Assembly: GCA_016286055.1 (NCBI GenBank)
Contig: JAEERW010000010.1
Coordinates: 124,001-188,000 of the forward strand
DNA: 64,000 nt
Direction: 5' to 3'
From: Bacteroidales bacterium
GTDB taxonomy: Bacteria; Bacteroidota; Bacteroidia; Bacteroidales; UBA3824
The translations under genes and the position numbers were made by a program. A model generated the notes under the pieces. It worked only from the letters and a program-made list of their open reading frames with translations. It did no database searches and was not told where the DNA came from. Below are positions 45,169 to 53,854 of this stretch, one piece after another; the first letter of the stretch is position 1; each line of letters starts with the position of its first letter.

Positions 45169-46407
45169 ATGAAAAACCCCAAACTATTTTTATCAGCATT
45201 AATAGCCATCACCACTTTTTCAGCTGCAGCACAAGATTACCCATACGATGTAACTCAGTATCCATTTGTGCGTTACGACTTGAACAAAATTCATTTTTCG
45301 AAAGATTCGTCGGGATTTAACACCATATACCAAAAGTTAGACTCAATGATATTGTTCGGCAAAGGCAATCTTACAGTAGTGCAATTAGGTGCATCGCACA
45401 CACAAGCCGATGTGTTTTCAAATCAGGTGAGATACCGTTTACAAACCGTACATCCCGGATTAATTGGCGCAAGAGGATTTGTGTTTCCGTACAGAATGAC
45501 CAAGTCGAACAACCCGTCGAACTACTCGGTGGAATATTCTGGTTTTTGGACCACATGTAGGAATATCGAATACAAAAAGAATGATATACTGGGTCTCGGA
45601 GGCGTTTCTGCCACAACACTTACACCCACCGCAACTTTAAAAGTGGTAATGAATCCAAAAAATCCTATCAGATACGATTGCAACCGTGTGCTGATATTTA
45701 CCGAACCCGCTTGCACAAAACTATTTGAAATAGTCCCAGACCTTTGTATGGGACCATACACCGTAACCAAAGATTTTGAAAACGGAATTATTGAATACAA
45801 ATTTTCACAATATTCTGTTGACGCAAGCTTTCATTTGGCTCAAACCGACACCACACAAGACCATTTCACATTTTATGGAATGTCGCTCGAAAACGACAAT
45901 CCAGGCATCACATACCACGCCATAGGAATCAACGGTGCACGTATTCCCTCGTGGATACGTTGCTCGTATTTCAGCCGACAGCTCACCGCCTTACACCCCG
46001 ACCTTGTGGTTATTTACTTAGGCGTAAACGATGGAAACACCACTAAATTCAGTCAAGATGTTTATTACAGCAACTACGTTTCGTTACTCGACGACATTCG
46101 CCGCAACAACCCGAAAGTGCAATTCATACTCATAGTGCCAAACGACTACTATCTATTGCGCAAGCATCCAAATCCCGCAGTACAGCTAGAACAAAACGCT
46201 ATAATGCAGTTGGTTAACAAATACAATTGCGCAATGTACAGCATTTACGACGTGATGGGCGGATTTGGATCATGCATTACCTGGTTAAAATACGGATTAA
46301 TGGCAAGCGACAAGGTGCATTTTTCCGTTCCGGGATATACATTCACAGGAAATCTCTTTTTTAACGCATTCTTGCGCACATACGACAATTATTTAGAAAA
46401 AAATTAA
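45169..46407 (+). CDS. Second SGNH-hydrolase-like secreted protein (GDS read as GAS)
   Basis: 412 residues from MKNPKLFLSALI (45169), 2 bases after the stop of the first SGNH gene; the open frame extends further upstream only inside that gene. Signal peptide about 1-20 (ending AAAQ). Block I is LGASHTQADVF (about 72), so the Asp of GDS is Ala but the candidate Ser is kept; block III is YLGVNDGNTTKF, close to GxND, and the C-terminal block is DKVHFSVPG (Asp-x-x-His). It is a paralogue of the preceding protein in layout. Activity is plausible, since the nucleophile, oxyanion-hole Asn and Asp-His are present. Confidence 0.8.
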   Translation: MKNPKLFLSALIAITTFSAAAQDYPYDVTQYPFVRYDLNKIHFSKDSSGFNTIYQKLDSMILFGKGNLTVVQLGASHTQADVFSNQVRYRLQTVHPGLIGARGFVFPYRMTKSNNPSNYSVEYSGFWTTCRNIEYKKNDILGLGGVSATTLTPTATLKVVMNPKNPIRYDCNRVLIFTEPACTKLFEIVPDLCMGPYTVTKDFENGIIEYKFSQYSVDASFHLAQTDTTQDHFTFYGMSLENDNPGITYHAIGINGARIPSWIRCSYFSRQLTALHPDLVVIYLGVNDGNTTKFSQDVYYSNYVSLLDDIRRNNPKVQFILIVPNDYYLLRKHPNPAVQLEQNAIMQLVNKYNCAMYSIYDVMGGFGSCITWLKYGLMASDKVHFSVPGYTFTGNLFFNAFLRTYDNYLEKN

Positions 46408-46465
46408 AGCAATATTTACTTATTATAAATCAAATTGTTAAATTTGCGCAGAAAACACATCAGAA

Positions 46466-48925
46466 ATGGATTCGATATTGTCATTATTTGATTTACCATC
46501 ACTCTTGGTATTCGACGCCAAAAGGCCTTTACTGTTTACACAGTTTTACTTTTGGGGGTTCTTTGTTATTGTAATGGCAGTTTATGCACTGATTTACAAG
46601 AAGAAGGCTATTCGCAACATATACCTCTTTGCTGCTAGTGTGTTTTTCTATTACAAAACGGGCGGCATTTATGTAGTTCTCCTTATATTTACCATACTTT
46701 CAATATTTTACATCACCAAATGGATGCACCGAAAACCTGACGGTGTTGGTAAAAAAGTGATATTGGCAATAGGTGTGGTAGTAAATTTGTTCATACTTTT
46801 TTATTTTAAATACACCGAGTTTATCATCAACTCAATCAACGACATTTTTAATACGAACTTCAACGTTGTAAACTATTACTCAATAATACTCAACAAGTTT
46901 AGCGAGTTGACAATTGTTCAAAACAACCTATGGTTGCCATTATTGTTTTCGGGTATTTCTATTATTGTGCTCATAAAAAAATGCTGCAACAACAATACAG
47001 GTATCACAAACCGTGCTTCAATAATATTCATAGGCCTCAACCTCGCCAACTGGCTTCTGTTTGTATTCGCAGGCGAAATAGTTACCGCACTAGGATTCTC
47101 TTCTGACGATATTTTTAGGATATTCTTCGGTGAAAATTTCGTAACCGACTATATTATTCTGCCAGTGGGCATATCATTCTTTACATTCCAATCAATTAGT
47201 TATTGCGTCGACGTTTACCGCAAAAAAATAGAACCAGTAGACAGCGTGCTTGATTTCGGATTCTACGTGTCGTTCTTCCCGCAACTTGTGGCAGGACCTA
47301 TTGTTCGAGCATCTGAGTTCATTCCACAAATATATATTGACTATTCGCTTACCAAACGTGAGTTTGGATTGGCTATATTTATGATTCTCAAAGGATTAAT
47401 CAAAAAAGTATTTATTTCAGACTACATATCCATCAACTTTATTGACCGTGTGTTTGATTCTCCGCTAAAATACTCTGGCTATGAAACACTTATGTCGCTT
47501 TATGGCTATAGTATGCAAGTTTACGCAGATTTTAGCGGATACACCGACATTGCTATCGGACTTGCGCTCTTGATGGGCTTCAAACTGTCGATGAACTTCA
47601 ATTCGCCATACAAAGCCAAAAGCACGGCAGAGTTTTGGCGCAGATGGCACATTTCGCTTTCCACATGGTTAAAAGACTATTTGTACATACCTATCGGAGG
47701 CAACCGAAACGGTTCATTAGGTGGATATATCTGCTGGATAGTGATTATCACTGTATGGGTAGGACTATCTGGAAGCGGTATATTGGCGTTGATACTCTAC
47801 GGATCATTCGCCTTACTGATGATAGTGGCGCATTTTTTCCCAAACTTCAAATTAACGCTCGTTACATCAATGAACAACTTGATTACCATGCTATTAGGAG
47901 GTTTATGGCACGGTTCAAGCTGGATGTTTGTTATTTGGGGCGGATACAACGGAATTGGACTTGTGGTTTACAAGCTATGGAAAAAAGAGACTCAGTTTTT
48001 GCGATGGATAATTCTAGTGGTGTTGAACGCCGCTGCTGCTATTACATATTACACTGGAGTTTGGCACAATTCCAACGGTGTAAATCTCTGGATAATAGCC
48101 AACTGCGTATGGTTTTTCTGTTACCTCGTATGGAAAGTCAAACTTGCTAATCCAACAGCCTTTAAAGTGATAAAAGCCATCCTCGGTATTATTCTGATAG
48201 CCTTTTTTGTGATGTGCGCAACAGTGGTTAGTGGATATTGGTTTACCGAATACCGATACATATTCTGGGCAGGATTTACGATACTGGCTGTGGCTGCGCT
48301 CTACTATGGACGCAAGCTTGCACTACCCTACTGCGAGGAACGTCCTGTAAAAGACGATTCAAAAATTGACAAAGGAAAAGTGCAGATCAACCTCTATCCC
48401 GAAAAAGCATGGCAAACAATATTTGTGTGGACAAATTTTATTCTTGCAGCTGTATTCTGCTTTACAGGATACACATCGGCGCCATTCATCATTTGGATAA
48501 TGATTGCAGCAATCATTTTGGCTGGATACCTATTTATGCTGGTAAAACCGCAGATTAAAGAGCCAAGCAAGTACATCGCTTATTTTTGGGGTATATTCCT
48601 CACATTCAACTTTATAACATTTACACGAATATGGTTCCGTGCCCAGGATATTGAAACCACTGGCTATATGCTCGAACGACTGCTCAACGGCTGGGGCGAC
48701 CTAAGCCTGATTCCACAAATGACTATGGCATATCGTAAAGTATTCGCAGTGATGGCATTCGGTTTTATTATACATTGGTTGTCGGTACCTTTCAAAGAGA
48801 AATACACCAATTGGTTTGTAGAAACGCCCATTTGGGTAAAGGTACTTATCTGCGTAACGGCAGTGTTTGTACTATATCAAGTAAAAGCTTCTGATTTACA
48901 ACCTTTTATATACTTCCAATTCTAA
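46466..48925 (+). CDS. MBOAT-family O-acyltransferase (AlgI/DltB-like)
   Basis: 819 residues with many membrane segments, longer than AlgI or DltB (about 400-520) because of extra hydrophobic segments at both ends, mainly after residue 500. The MBOAT core has FPQLVAGPIVRASEF (about 272), EFWRRWHISLSTWLKDYLY (about 388, split over the membrane-embedded tunnel) and the active His in LGGLWHGSSWMFV (about 475-488). MBOAT proteins pass an acyl group from the cytoplasm to a periplasmic acceptor with help from an SGNH protein. The two SGNH genes upstream and the signal-peptidase-like gene 6 bases downstream support such a cassette. The acceptor glycan is unknown. Confidence 0.92.
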   Translation: MDSILSLFDLPSLLVFDAKRPLLFTQFYFWGFFVIVMAVYALIYKKKAIRNIYLFAASVFFYYKTGGIYVVLLIFTILSIFYITKWMHRKPDGVGKKVILAIGVVVNLFILFYFKYTEFIINSINDIFNTNFNVVNYYSIILNKFSELTIVQNNLWLPLLFSGISIIVLIKKCCNNNTGITNRASIIFIGLNLANWLLFVFAGEIVTALGFSSDDIFRIFFGENFVTDYIILPVGISFFTFQSISYCVDVYRKKIEPVDSVLDFGFYVSFFPQLVAGPIVRASEFIPQIYIDYSLTKREFGLAIFMILKGLIKKVFISDYISINFIDRVFDSPLKYSGYETLMSLYGYSMQVYADFSGYTDIAIGLALLMGFKLSMNFNSPYKAKSTAEFWRRWHISLSTWLKDYLYIPIGGNRNGSLGGYICWIVIITVWVGLSGSGILALILYGSFALLMIVAHFFPNFKLTLVTSMNNLITMLLGGLWHGSSWMFVIWGGYNGIGLVVYKLWKKETQFLRWIILVVLNAAAAITYYTGVWHNSNGVNLWIIANCVWFFCYLVWKVKLANPTAFKVIKAILGIILIAFFVMCATVVSGYWFTEYRYIFWAGFTILAVAALYYGRKLALPYCEERPVKDDSKIDKGKVQINLYPEKAWQTIFVWTNFILAAVFCFTGYTSAPFIIWIMIAAIILAGYLFMLVKPQIKEPSKYIAYFWGIFLTFNFITFTRIWFRAQDIETTGYMLERLLNGWGDLSLIPQMTMAYRKVFAVMAFGFIIHWLSVPFKEKYTNWFVETPIWVKVLICVTAVFVLYQVKASDLQPFIYFQF

Positions 48926-48931
48926 CGTATT

Positions 48932-50005
48932 ATGGCAAAGAAAACAAAAATCACAACGGCTAAAACCGAAACCGTAAAAGCAAAAAGCAAAACCGAAACC
49001 GCAACACAAGAGAGCGGCTGGTCAACAAAATCAATTATAGCATTATCGATAGCCGGAGTATTAGCATTGACATTGATAACCCTATTTTTGGTATTAGGCA
49101 GAGTGCGCGTAATCGACAACTCAATGGAAAACGCTATTGCCACTGGCACCACATGCTGGTTCAACAAAATAGCATCACCAGATTATAGCGACATTATAGC
49201 CTACATACATCCTGAAACCGACAGCGTGGTGGCTTCGGCTCGCGACAAAAATTACTACAAGATGTGCCGAAGATGGGGAGAATCGTGGGTAAGCAAAGCC
49301 GAGATAGTGGAGCAAGATATTAAAAAACGTCCTATATTCGTATCTCGCTGCGTGGCTCTCCCTGGCGATATTGTGGAGATTCAAGACAACCATCTGATTG
49401 TCAATAAGAAAGAAACAGCTCCCATAAAAACCAACAAGAACTTATATTATGTTGTTAGCGAAGGACTTATAAATCCCACAGTATTTGATTCGCTTGGCCT
49501 TACTCATGCCGATATGGAAGGCGAAACCGACTACGCAGAGGAGTTTATCAACCTTTACAGACAAAAGACAAAAACCTACACAGCAGTAAAAATCTACAAT
49601 CTTACCCGCGAGTCGGCACATAAACTCTCAAAACTATCCGTTATCAAGAAAGTGGAACCTGTATGCCTACCTAAGAAGCATTTTGAGCCAACAGTATTTC
49701 CATACCTCAAAGACGAAGCTTGGAATGAATCGAACTTCGGACCATTGCTTGTGCCAAAAGAAGATAAAATAATAAAGTTCACTAATGTGCAGGTTGCCAA
49801 GTATTACCGTCGCATAATCGAGGCATACGAAAACAACAAAATGGAGATAAAAGGCAACAAGATATTCATTAATGGCAAGGAGACCAACGCCTATCGCTTT
49901 AAGCAAAATTACTACTTTGTACTAAACGACAACCGAGCAAGCAAAAACGACTCACGTTTTTTTGGACTTCTTCCAGAGAAATATATAGTAGGAGTAATAA
50001 ACTAA
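48932..50005 (+). CDS. Signal-peptidase-I-like protein lacking the catalytic lysine
   Basis: 357 residues. A Lys/Thr-rich cytoplasmic tail (1-30), one membrane segment (about 33-55), then an S26-type fold. The nucleophile region is DNSMENAI (Ser64). The block that normally reads K-R-x-x-x-L-P-G-D is VSRCVALPGD, so the general-base Lys position is Ser138 (codon TCT at 49343-49345). The C-terminal box is NDNRASKNDSRFFG (about 332-345), with Asn for the usual first Gly. A large insertion (about 155-300) separates these boxes. Without the Lys, normal Ser-Lys catalysis is unlikely unless another residue substitutes. It sits 6 bases after the MBOAT gene, so it may be a structural or regulatory member of that cassette. 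Confidence 0.8.
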   Translation: MAKKTKITTAKTETVKAKSKTETATQESGWSTKSIIALSIAGVLALTLITLFLVLGRVRVIDNSMENAIATGTTCWFNKIASPDYSDIIAYIHPETDSVVASARDKNYYKMCRRWGESWVSKAEIVEQDIKKRPIFVSRCVALPGDIVEIQDNHLIVNKKETAPIKTNKNLYYVVSEGLINPTVFDSLGLTHADMEGETDYAEEFINLYRQKTKTYTAVKIYNLTRESAHKLSKLSVIKKVEPVCLPKKHFEPTVFPYLKDEAWNESNFGPLLVPKEDKIIKFTNVQVAKYYRRIIEAYENNKMEIKGNKIFINGKETNAYRFKQNYYFVLNDNRASKNDSRFFGLLPEKYIVGVIN

Positions 50006-50009
50006 CCTA

Positions 50010-51308
50010 CTAAATATCAAATCGTTCCACCATATCTTTAGCTGCGCCCATGGCTGCGTCCATATTGTAGTATTCCCAATCGGCAAAACGTCCGGTCATG
50101 AAAAAGTTCTTTTTGGCTAAGGTGTCTTTAAGAGCGGAAATCATAGCCCGTGTGTTGCTGCTTTGTATAGGATATGTATATTTGGTATATTCGTGGGTAA
50201 TATAATGCGGATTCAACGGCATACGGCTAAGATTTGCAAGAATATCATCTTGGGATATATAGTCGGTAAACTCAACGGTGGCAGAAAGACGTTTCATACG
50301 GTTGTTCTGCGCTGAAAAGTTTCCGGTGCATATAATACGGTGAGCCAGATACTTATCGCTCGGCAGATAAATCCAAGAATAAGGATTACGGTCAATTTCG
50401 CAAAAAACAGAAGTGGTACCGTGCGATTCCAAATGTTCAATGTCATTGGCGAACGGTTCCACATCTTTGATTTTTAACACATTAACAATATCCTTAATAT
50501 TTCCGCAAAAAACCACTAAGTCAAAATTCTCATCATTAATTTTCCAACCATTTTTGGTGCGCTCTATCAAAGATATATCGGTATTGTACTGAATATCTGC
50601 ATTTTCTGCTAACTTATCAGCAAGATACTGCGAACCACCTTCGCGTTCGTACCAAAACTGATCGTGCACCACATCGCTCTCCTTTATATGGTTAAAATTA
50701 TTGTAAAGCATCTGTCCGCACGATGGCATAGGAAGTTTGCCTTGTAGCCAATCAATTGAAATTTTCTTAAGGTTGCGATGCCAGATTTTTTCGTTATATG
50801 GCTTAAAATAAAGATTGTAGAGCGTAGTACCAAAGTTCCAACGCAAAAACTCCTCAAAATTTTGAGGCTGACGACGATGATAACTGCGTTGCATTTTAAG
50901 CAAATCAGCGATAAAAGCGTCTTGTAACTCTTTTTTAAGCATATATACGTGGTTTTCAATGGGATAAGGAACACCATCTACCCACGATGTGCGATGCACA
51001 AACATACTGTGTCGTTCGGGATTGGTAACTTCTCCGTTCTCAAAAAAGACAGTAGAATTGCGTTCGGTTTTGATAAAGTCGCGTTCAAGATTGAAAACCT
51101 GCTCAAAAAAACTCATTACATCAGCCCTATTAGTATTGAAAACGTGACCACCGCAGATATGGAAAAGGCTGTTTTCTACGTTTTTGCAACGAATCAATCC
51201 GCCGGGAACGCTTTCGCGCTCAAAAACTTTTACGTCGTATTTGTCGGACAGAAGGCGGTTGACGGTTAATCCCGACACGCCAGCTCCTATTATTGCAAGT
51301 TTTTTCAT
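50010..51308 (-). CDS. FAD-dependent oxidoreductase, UDP-galactopyranose-mutase-like
   Basis: 432 residues. It begins with the Rossmann FAD-binding motif GAGVSGL (about 8-14), followed by VFERESVPGGLIR and a HICGGHVFNTN segment. This layout, with the His-Gly-Gly-His-like loop and the KPYNEKIWHRNL block (about 168-179), resembles UDP-galactopyranose mutases and related protoporphyrinogen-oxidase-like proteins in capsule loci. No signal peptide. It is convergent with the signal-peptidase-like gene (4 bases between stops). A role in surface-sugar metabolism is plausible; the substrate is not certain. Confidence 0.75.
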   Translation of the reverse strand: MKKLAIIGAGVSGLTVNRLLSDKYDVKVFERESVPGGLIRCKNVENSLFHICGGHVFNTNRADVMSFFEQVFNLERDFIKTERNSTVFFENGEVTNPERHSMFVHRTSWVDGVPYPIENHVYMLKKELQDAFIADLLKMQRSYHRRQPQNFEEFLRWNFGTTLYNLYFKPYNEKIWHRNLKKISIDWLQGKLPMPSCGQMLYNNFNHIKESDVVHDQFWYEREGGSQYLADKLAENADIQYNTDISLIERTKNGWKINDENFDLVVFCGNIKDIVNVLKIKDVEPFANDIEHLESHGTTSVFCEIDRNPYSWIYLPSDKYLAHRIICTGNFSAQNNRMKRLSATVEFTDYISQDDILANLSRMPLNPHYITHEYTKYTYPIQSSNTRAMISALKDTLAKKNFFMTGRFADWEYYNMDAAMGAAKDMVERFDI

Positions 51309-51356
51309 AGGTTATAGAGTTTGATGTAATATATTAGGTTTCAACCAATAAGGGAT

Positions 51357-52553
51357 TTAATTAACACTTTTGAGAGTACCGGATTCAGGATAATACACTG
51401 CCTTAAAATCTGCTTTCTCCATCAATGTAGATGGCAAATACCTTACCAAACCCATTTGATTGATGTTAATAACCTTCTGAGAAATCACACCGCCGTTTTG
51501 TATAATCTTTACAAGTGCGTTGGCAGGTGTAAGGTATGCAAAGCCTTTTGATGGAGGTGTAATTTTATTTTTACGCATCATACTAACCTGATTTTCAAAG
51601 AATTGCTCTTCCAATGAATTTTCCTTTAAATTGGTAACATCGATATTAACTGGCTCACCACGCAAACTGCTCTTGGGCTGAACGCCATATTCCGGCGAAA
51701 ATTTAAAAAGAATGGTTTGATAGTGGTTTACATTGTCAGGAACATATTGAAACTGGTATGTTTTGGTGATTTTGATTTTTTTACCCACAAACATACTCAT
51801 ATAACTATCTTCCAACTTGTTAAGTTGCTCAACCATATATTTTAGAGCCTCGCCTTCGGGCTGTGTTTTGGTATCAGCCTCGCCTACGAGCAGGGCGTTG
51901 CGGTCGTCGCGAAGGATAAATATTTGATTTGCAAGTTCTTGTGCCTGCTCATCAAACGACTTGCGGATAATCTGTTTGTTGTTGGTGGGCACAGCAGTAA
52001 AGATAGAATCTGCATCTACCACGTGTAAAACAGTGTCAAAGACAGTTTCATAACGGTTGATATTCATATTCAACCTATTGAATCCGCTCTTGGTGTTCAC
52101 ATTGTCATCGTTTAGCGAAAAATTGTGAATCTCGTTGTAGTACTGCGAATTGGCAACATAATCGGTATTTGCGTTGATACTTTCGATAAATCCCTCAGGT
52201 GTAAAGTTTATTTTGCAAGGATAATTGCTCTCAACCACAAATGTGCGCGCTGAATCTTTGACAGGGAAAGTGGATATTTCGGTGTCGCCAATATACCAGA
52301 TGCTTGAATTTTCATTAATTACGTCGTCAGTGCCGAGATATTTGTGAGCGTAAGCAGAGTAAGGACCTTTAACCGAAATCTCGTTTACTGCTGTCACCTT
52401 CACCGAAACTACAGTTTTGGGCAAAGAATATACAATCGGATTGTTTTTAACAGTGTTTACATCGTTGATATTCTCAACATTGACATAAAGTTTCTGACTT
52501 CCGCCGCACGATGCCAAGGCGGCTAATGCAAAAAATAAATATAGTTTTTTCAT
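51357..52553 (-). CDS. DUF4831-family lipoprotein
   Basis: 398 residues from the ATG at 52553 (two codons after a TTG). Lipoprotein signal with lipobox LASC. The block IVYSLPKTVVSVKVTAV...GPYSAYAHKYLGTDD (about 40-80) is what I recall as characteristic of DUF4831, a Bacteroidota family without known activity. It is probably an envelope lipoprotein. A TATTTTTG -7 match lies at 52595-52588 on the minus strand. The FAD gene follows 48 bases downstream. Confidence 0.8.
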   Translation of the reverse strand: MKKLYLFFALAALASCGGSQKLYVNVENINDVNTVKNNPIVYSLPKTVVSVKVTAVNEISVKGPYSAYAHKYLGTDDVINENSSIWYIGDTEISTFPVKDSARTFVVESNYPCKINFTPEGFIESINANTDYVANSQYYNEIHNFSLNDDNVNTKSGFNRLNMNINRYETVFDTVLHVVDADSIFTAVPTNNKQIIRKSFDEQAQELANQIFILRDDRNALLVGEADTKTQPEGEALKYMVEQLNKLEDSYMSMFVGKKIKITKTYQFQYVPDNVNHYQTILFKFSPEYGVQPKSSLRGEPVNIDVTNLKENSLEEQFFENQVSMMRKNKITPPSKGFAYLTPANALVKIIQNGGVISQKVININQMGLVRYLPSTLMEKADFKAVYYPESGTLKSVN

Positions 52554-52609
52554 TTTCAAAAAATAGATTACAGTTAGTTTTCGACTGCAAAAATAACAAA
52601 TTTTTGAAA

Positions 52610-53854
52610 TTAGCGGTTATTTATTGGATAATCCTCAGGATTATGGATATAATCTTGGGGATCAGCGAGATTTTTGGCTTCCAAAATCATCTTGTCAAGC
52701 TTTTTTGCCTCTTCTTCCTCAAGTTGTTCATAATTATCGGGTTTGCCGTTTATGTAGTTGTATTTCTTAAACTTCTTAGTTTCTTTATCGTAATATTTCC
52801 ACTCTCCTTCGGGAAGTCCATTCTTGTAAACGCCTGAGATAACTACGTTTCCATCCATGTCGTATTTTGTATATTTACCTTCAAGCTTGTCGTTGTGATA
52901 AGTGGCTTCAAAAACTGGCTGCATGGTCTCATAGTAACGTTTCCACACGCCCTCGCGTACTCCGTTTACATAGTTGATCTCTTCGGCAAGAAATCCAAAT
53001 TCAAAATAAGTGGTTTGTTTTCCGTCTTTAACGCCATTCTTGTATATCTCCTGCGACATCACAATGGTGTCGTTTTTGAGATACTGCCAGATAGAATCTT
53101 TTTTCTGATTGTGATAATATCCCATAGCCATAATGGCGCCTTCTTCATCGTATAGGATAGCCGAGGCATCATTATAGTCGGAAAAATACAAATGCGCACT
53201 TACACCGCCAGTTTTTTCATAAAAACGGTAATAATCACCTAACGGCTTGCCATCTACATAGTTGATTTGACTTTTGCGATTGCCGTTGCGGTATTTTTCT
53301 ACCCAAACTCCTTGTTTTTTGCCTGCTATGTCGGTTTGGTTGGTAGGTCCATTATAATAAGCGAGACTTTTGCCCACAACTTTTGGGGCTTCAAAGTATT
53401 CTGGATGAACAATGCGGAGAAAAATTTCGGTAGTGTCGCCATATATTTTTGCAATCATTTCGCCATAGTCTTTGGCTGCATTGTTGTCGCCATTCTGGTA
53501 ATAACGTGTTTGATAGGCAATTAAAGTATCCTTCAGCTGCTGCATAGGTTTTGCAAACTCGCTAACATATTGTTTGTCACGGTCTTTGGTAACAGCTGTA
53601 AAAACTGTTCTCTCAGCAATTTTCAACTGAGGCTCCTTGTGAGAATTCAAAAACTGTCCAAACTGCGAAAATCCCAGATAATAATATCCTTTTGGATTCG
53701 ACGAATTGGAGGAGTTATATTTTTTAGCGTTGATGATGCAGTTCTCAAAATCTTGTTTCTGATAGAGATCCGCAATTTTGTCCATTTTTTTGTCTTGAGC
53801 GTTTAGCGATGCTGAAACAGCTAACAACAAAGCAGTTATAAGAGTTTTTTTCAT
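52610..53854 (-). CDS. Secreted MORN/YwqK-repeat protein
   Basis: 414 residues from MKKTLITALLL (53854), with a signal peptide ending LNAQ. The first part (about 20-165) is helical and TPR-like; the second carries about seven MORN-type repeats with G-x-W-x-x-Y-like cores (KQGVWVEKYRNG, REGVWKRYYET, LEGKYTKYDMDG, PEGEWKYYDKE). The YwqK annotation (antitoxin) exists for this repeat family, but nothing here supports a toxin-antitoxin role. The start overlaps the stop of the M14 peptidase gene by 4 bases (ATGA), so the two are translationally coupled. Confidence 0.8.
   Translation of the reverse strand: MKKTLITALLLAVSASLNAQDKKMDKIADLYQKQDFENCIINAKKYNSSNSSNPKGYYYLGFSQFGQFLNSHKEPQLKIAERTVFTAVTKDRDKQYVSEFAKPMQQLKDTLIAYQTRYYQNGDNNAAKDYGEMIAKIYGDTTEIFLRIVHPEYFEAPKVVGKSLAYYNGPTNQTDIAGKKQGVWVEKYRNGNRKSQINYVDGKPLGDYYRFYEKTGGVSAHLYFSDYNDASAILYDEEGAIMAMGYYHNQKKDSIWQYLKNDTIVMSQEIYKNGVKDGKQTTYFEFGFLAEEINYVNGVREGVWKRYYETMQPVFEATYHNDKLEGKYTKYDMDGNVVISGVYKNGLPEGEWKYYDKETKKFKKYNYINGKPDNYEQLEEEEAKKLDKMILEAKNLADPQDYIHNPEDYPINNR

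Noticed and set aside
52610-53854. MORN/YwqK protein as an antitoxin
   Set aside because: The name comes from the repeat family only; the protein is secreted and no toxin is adjacent.
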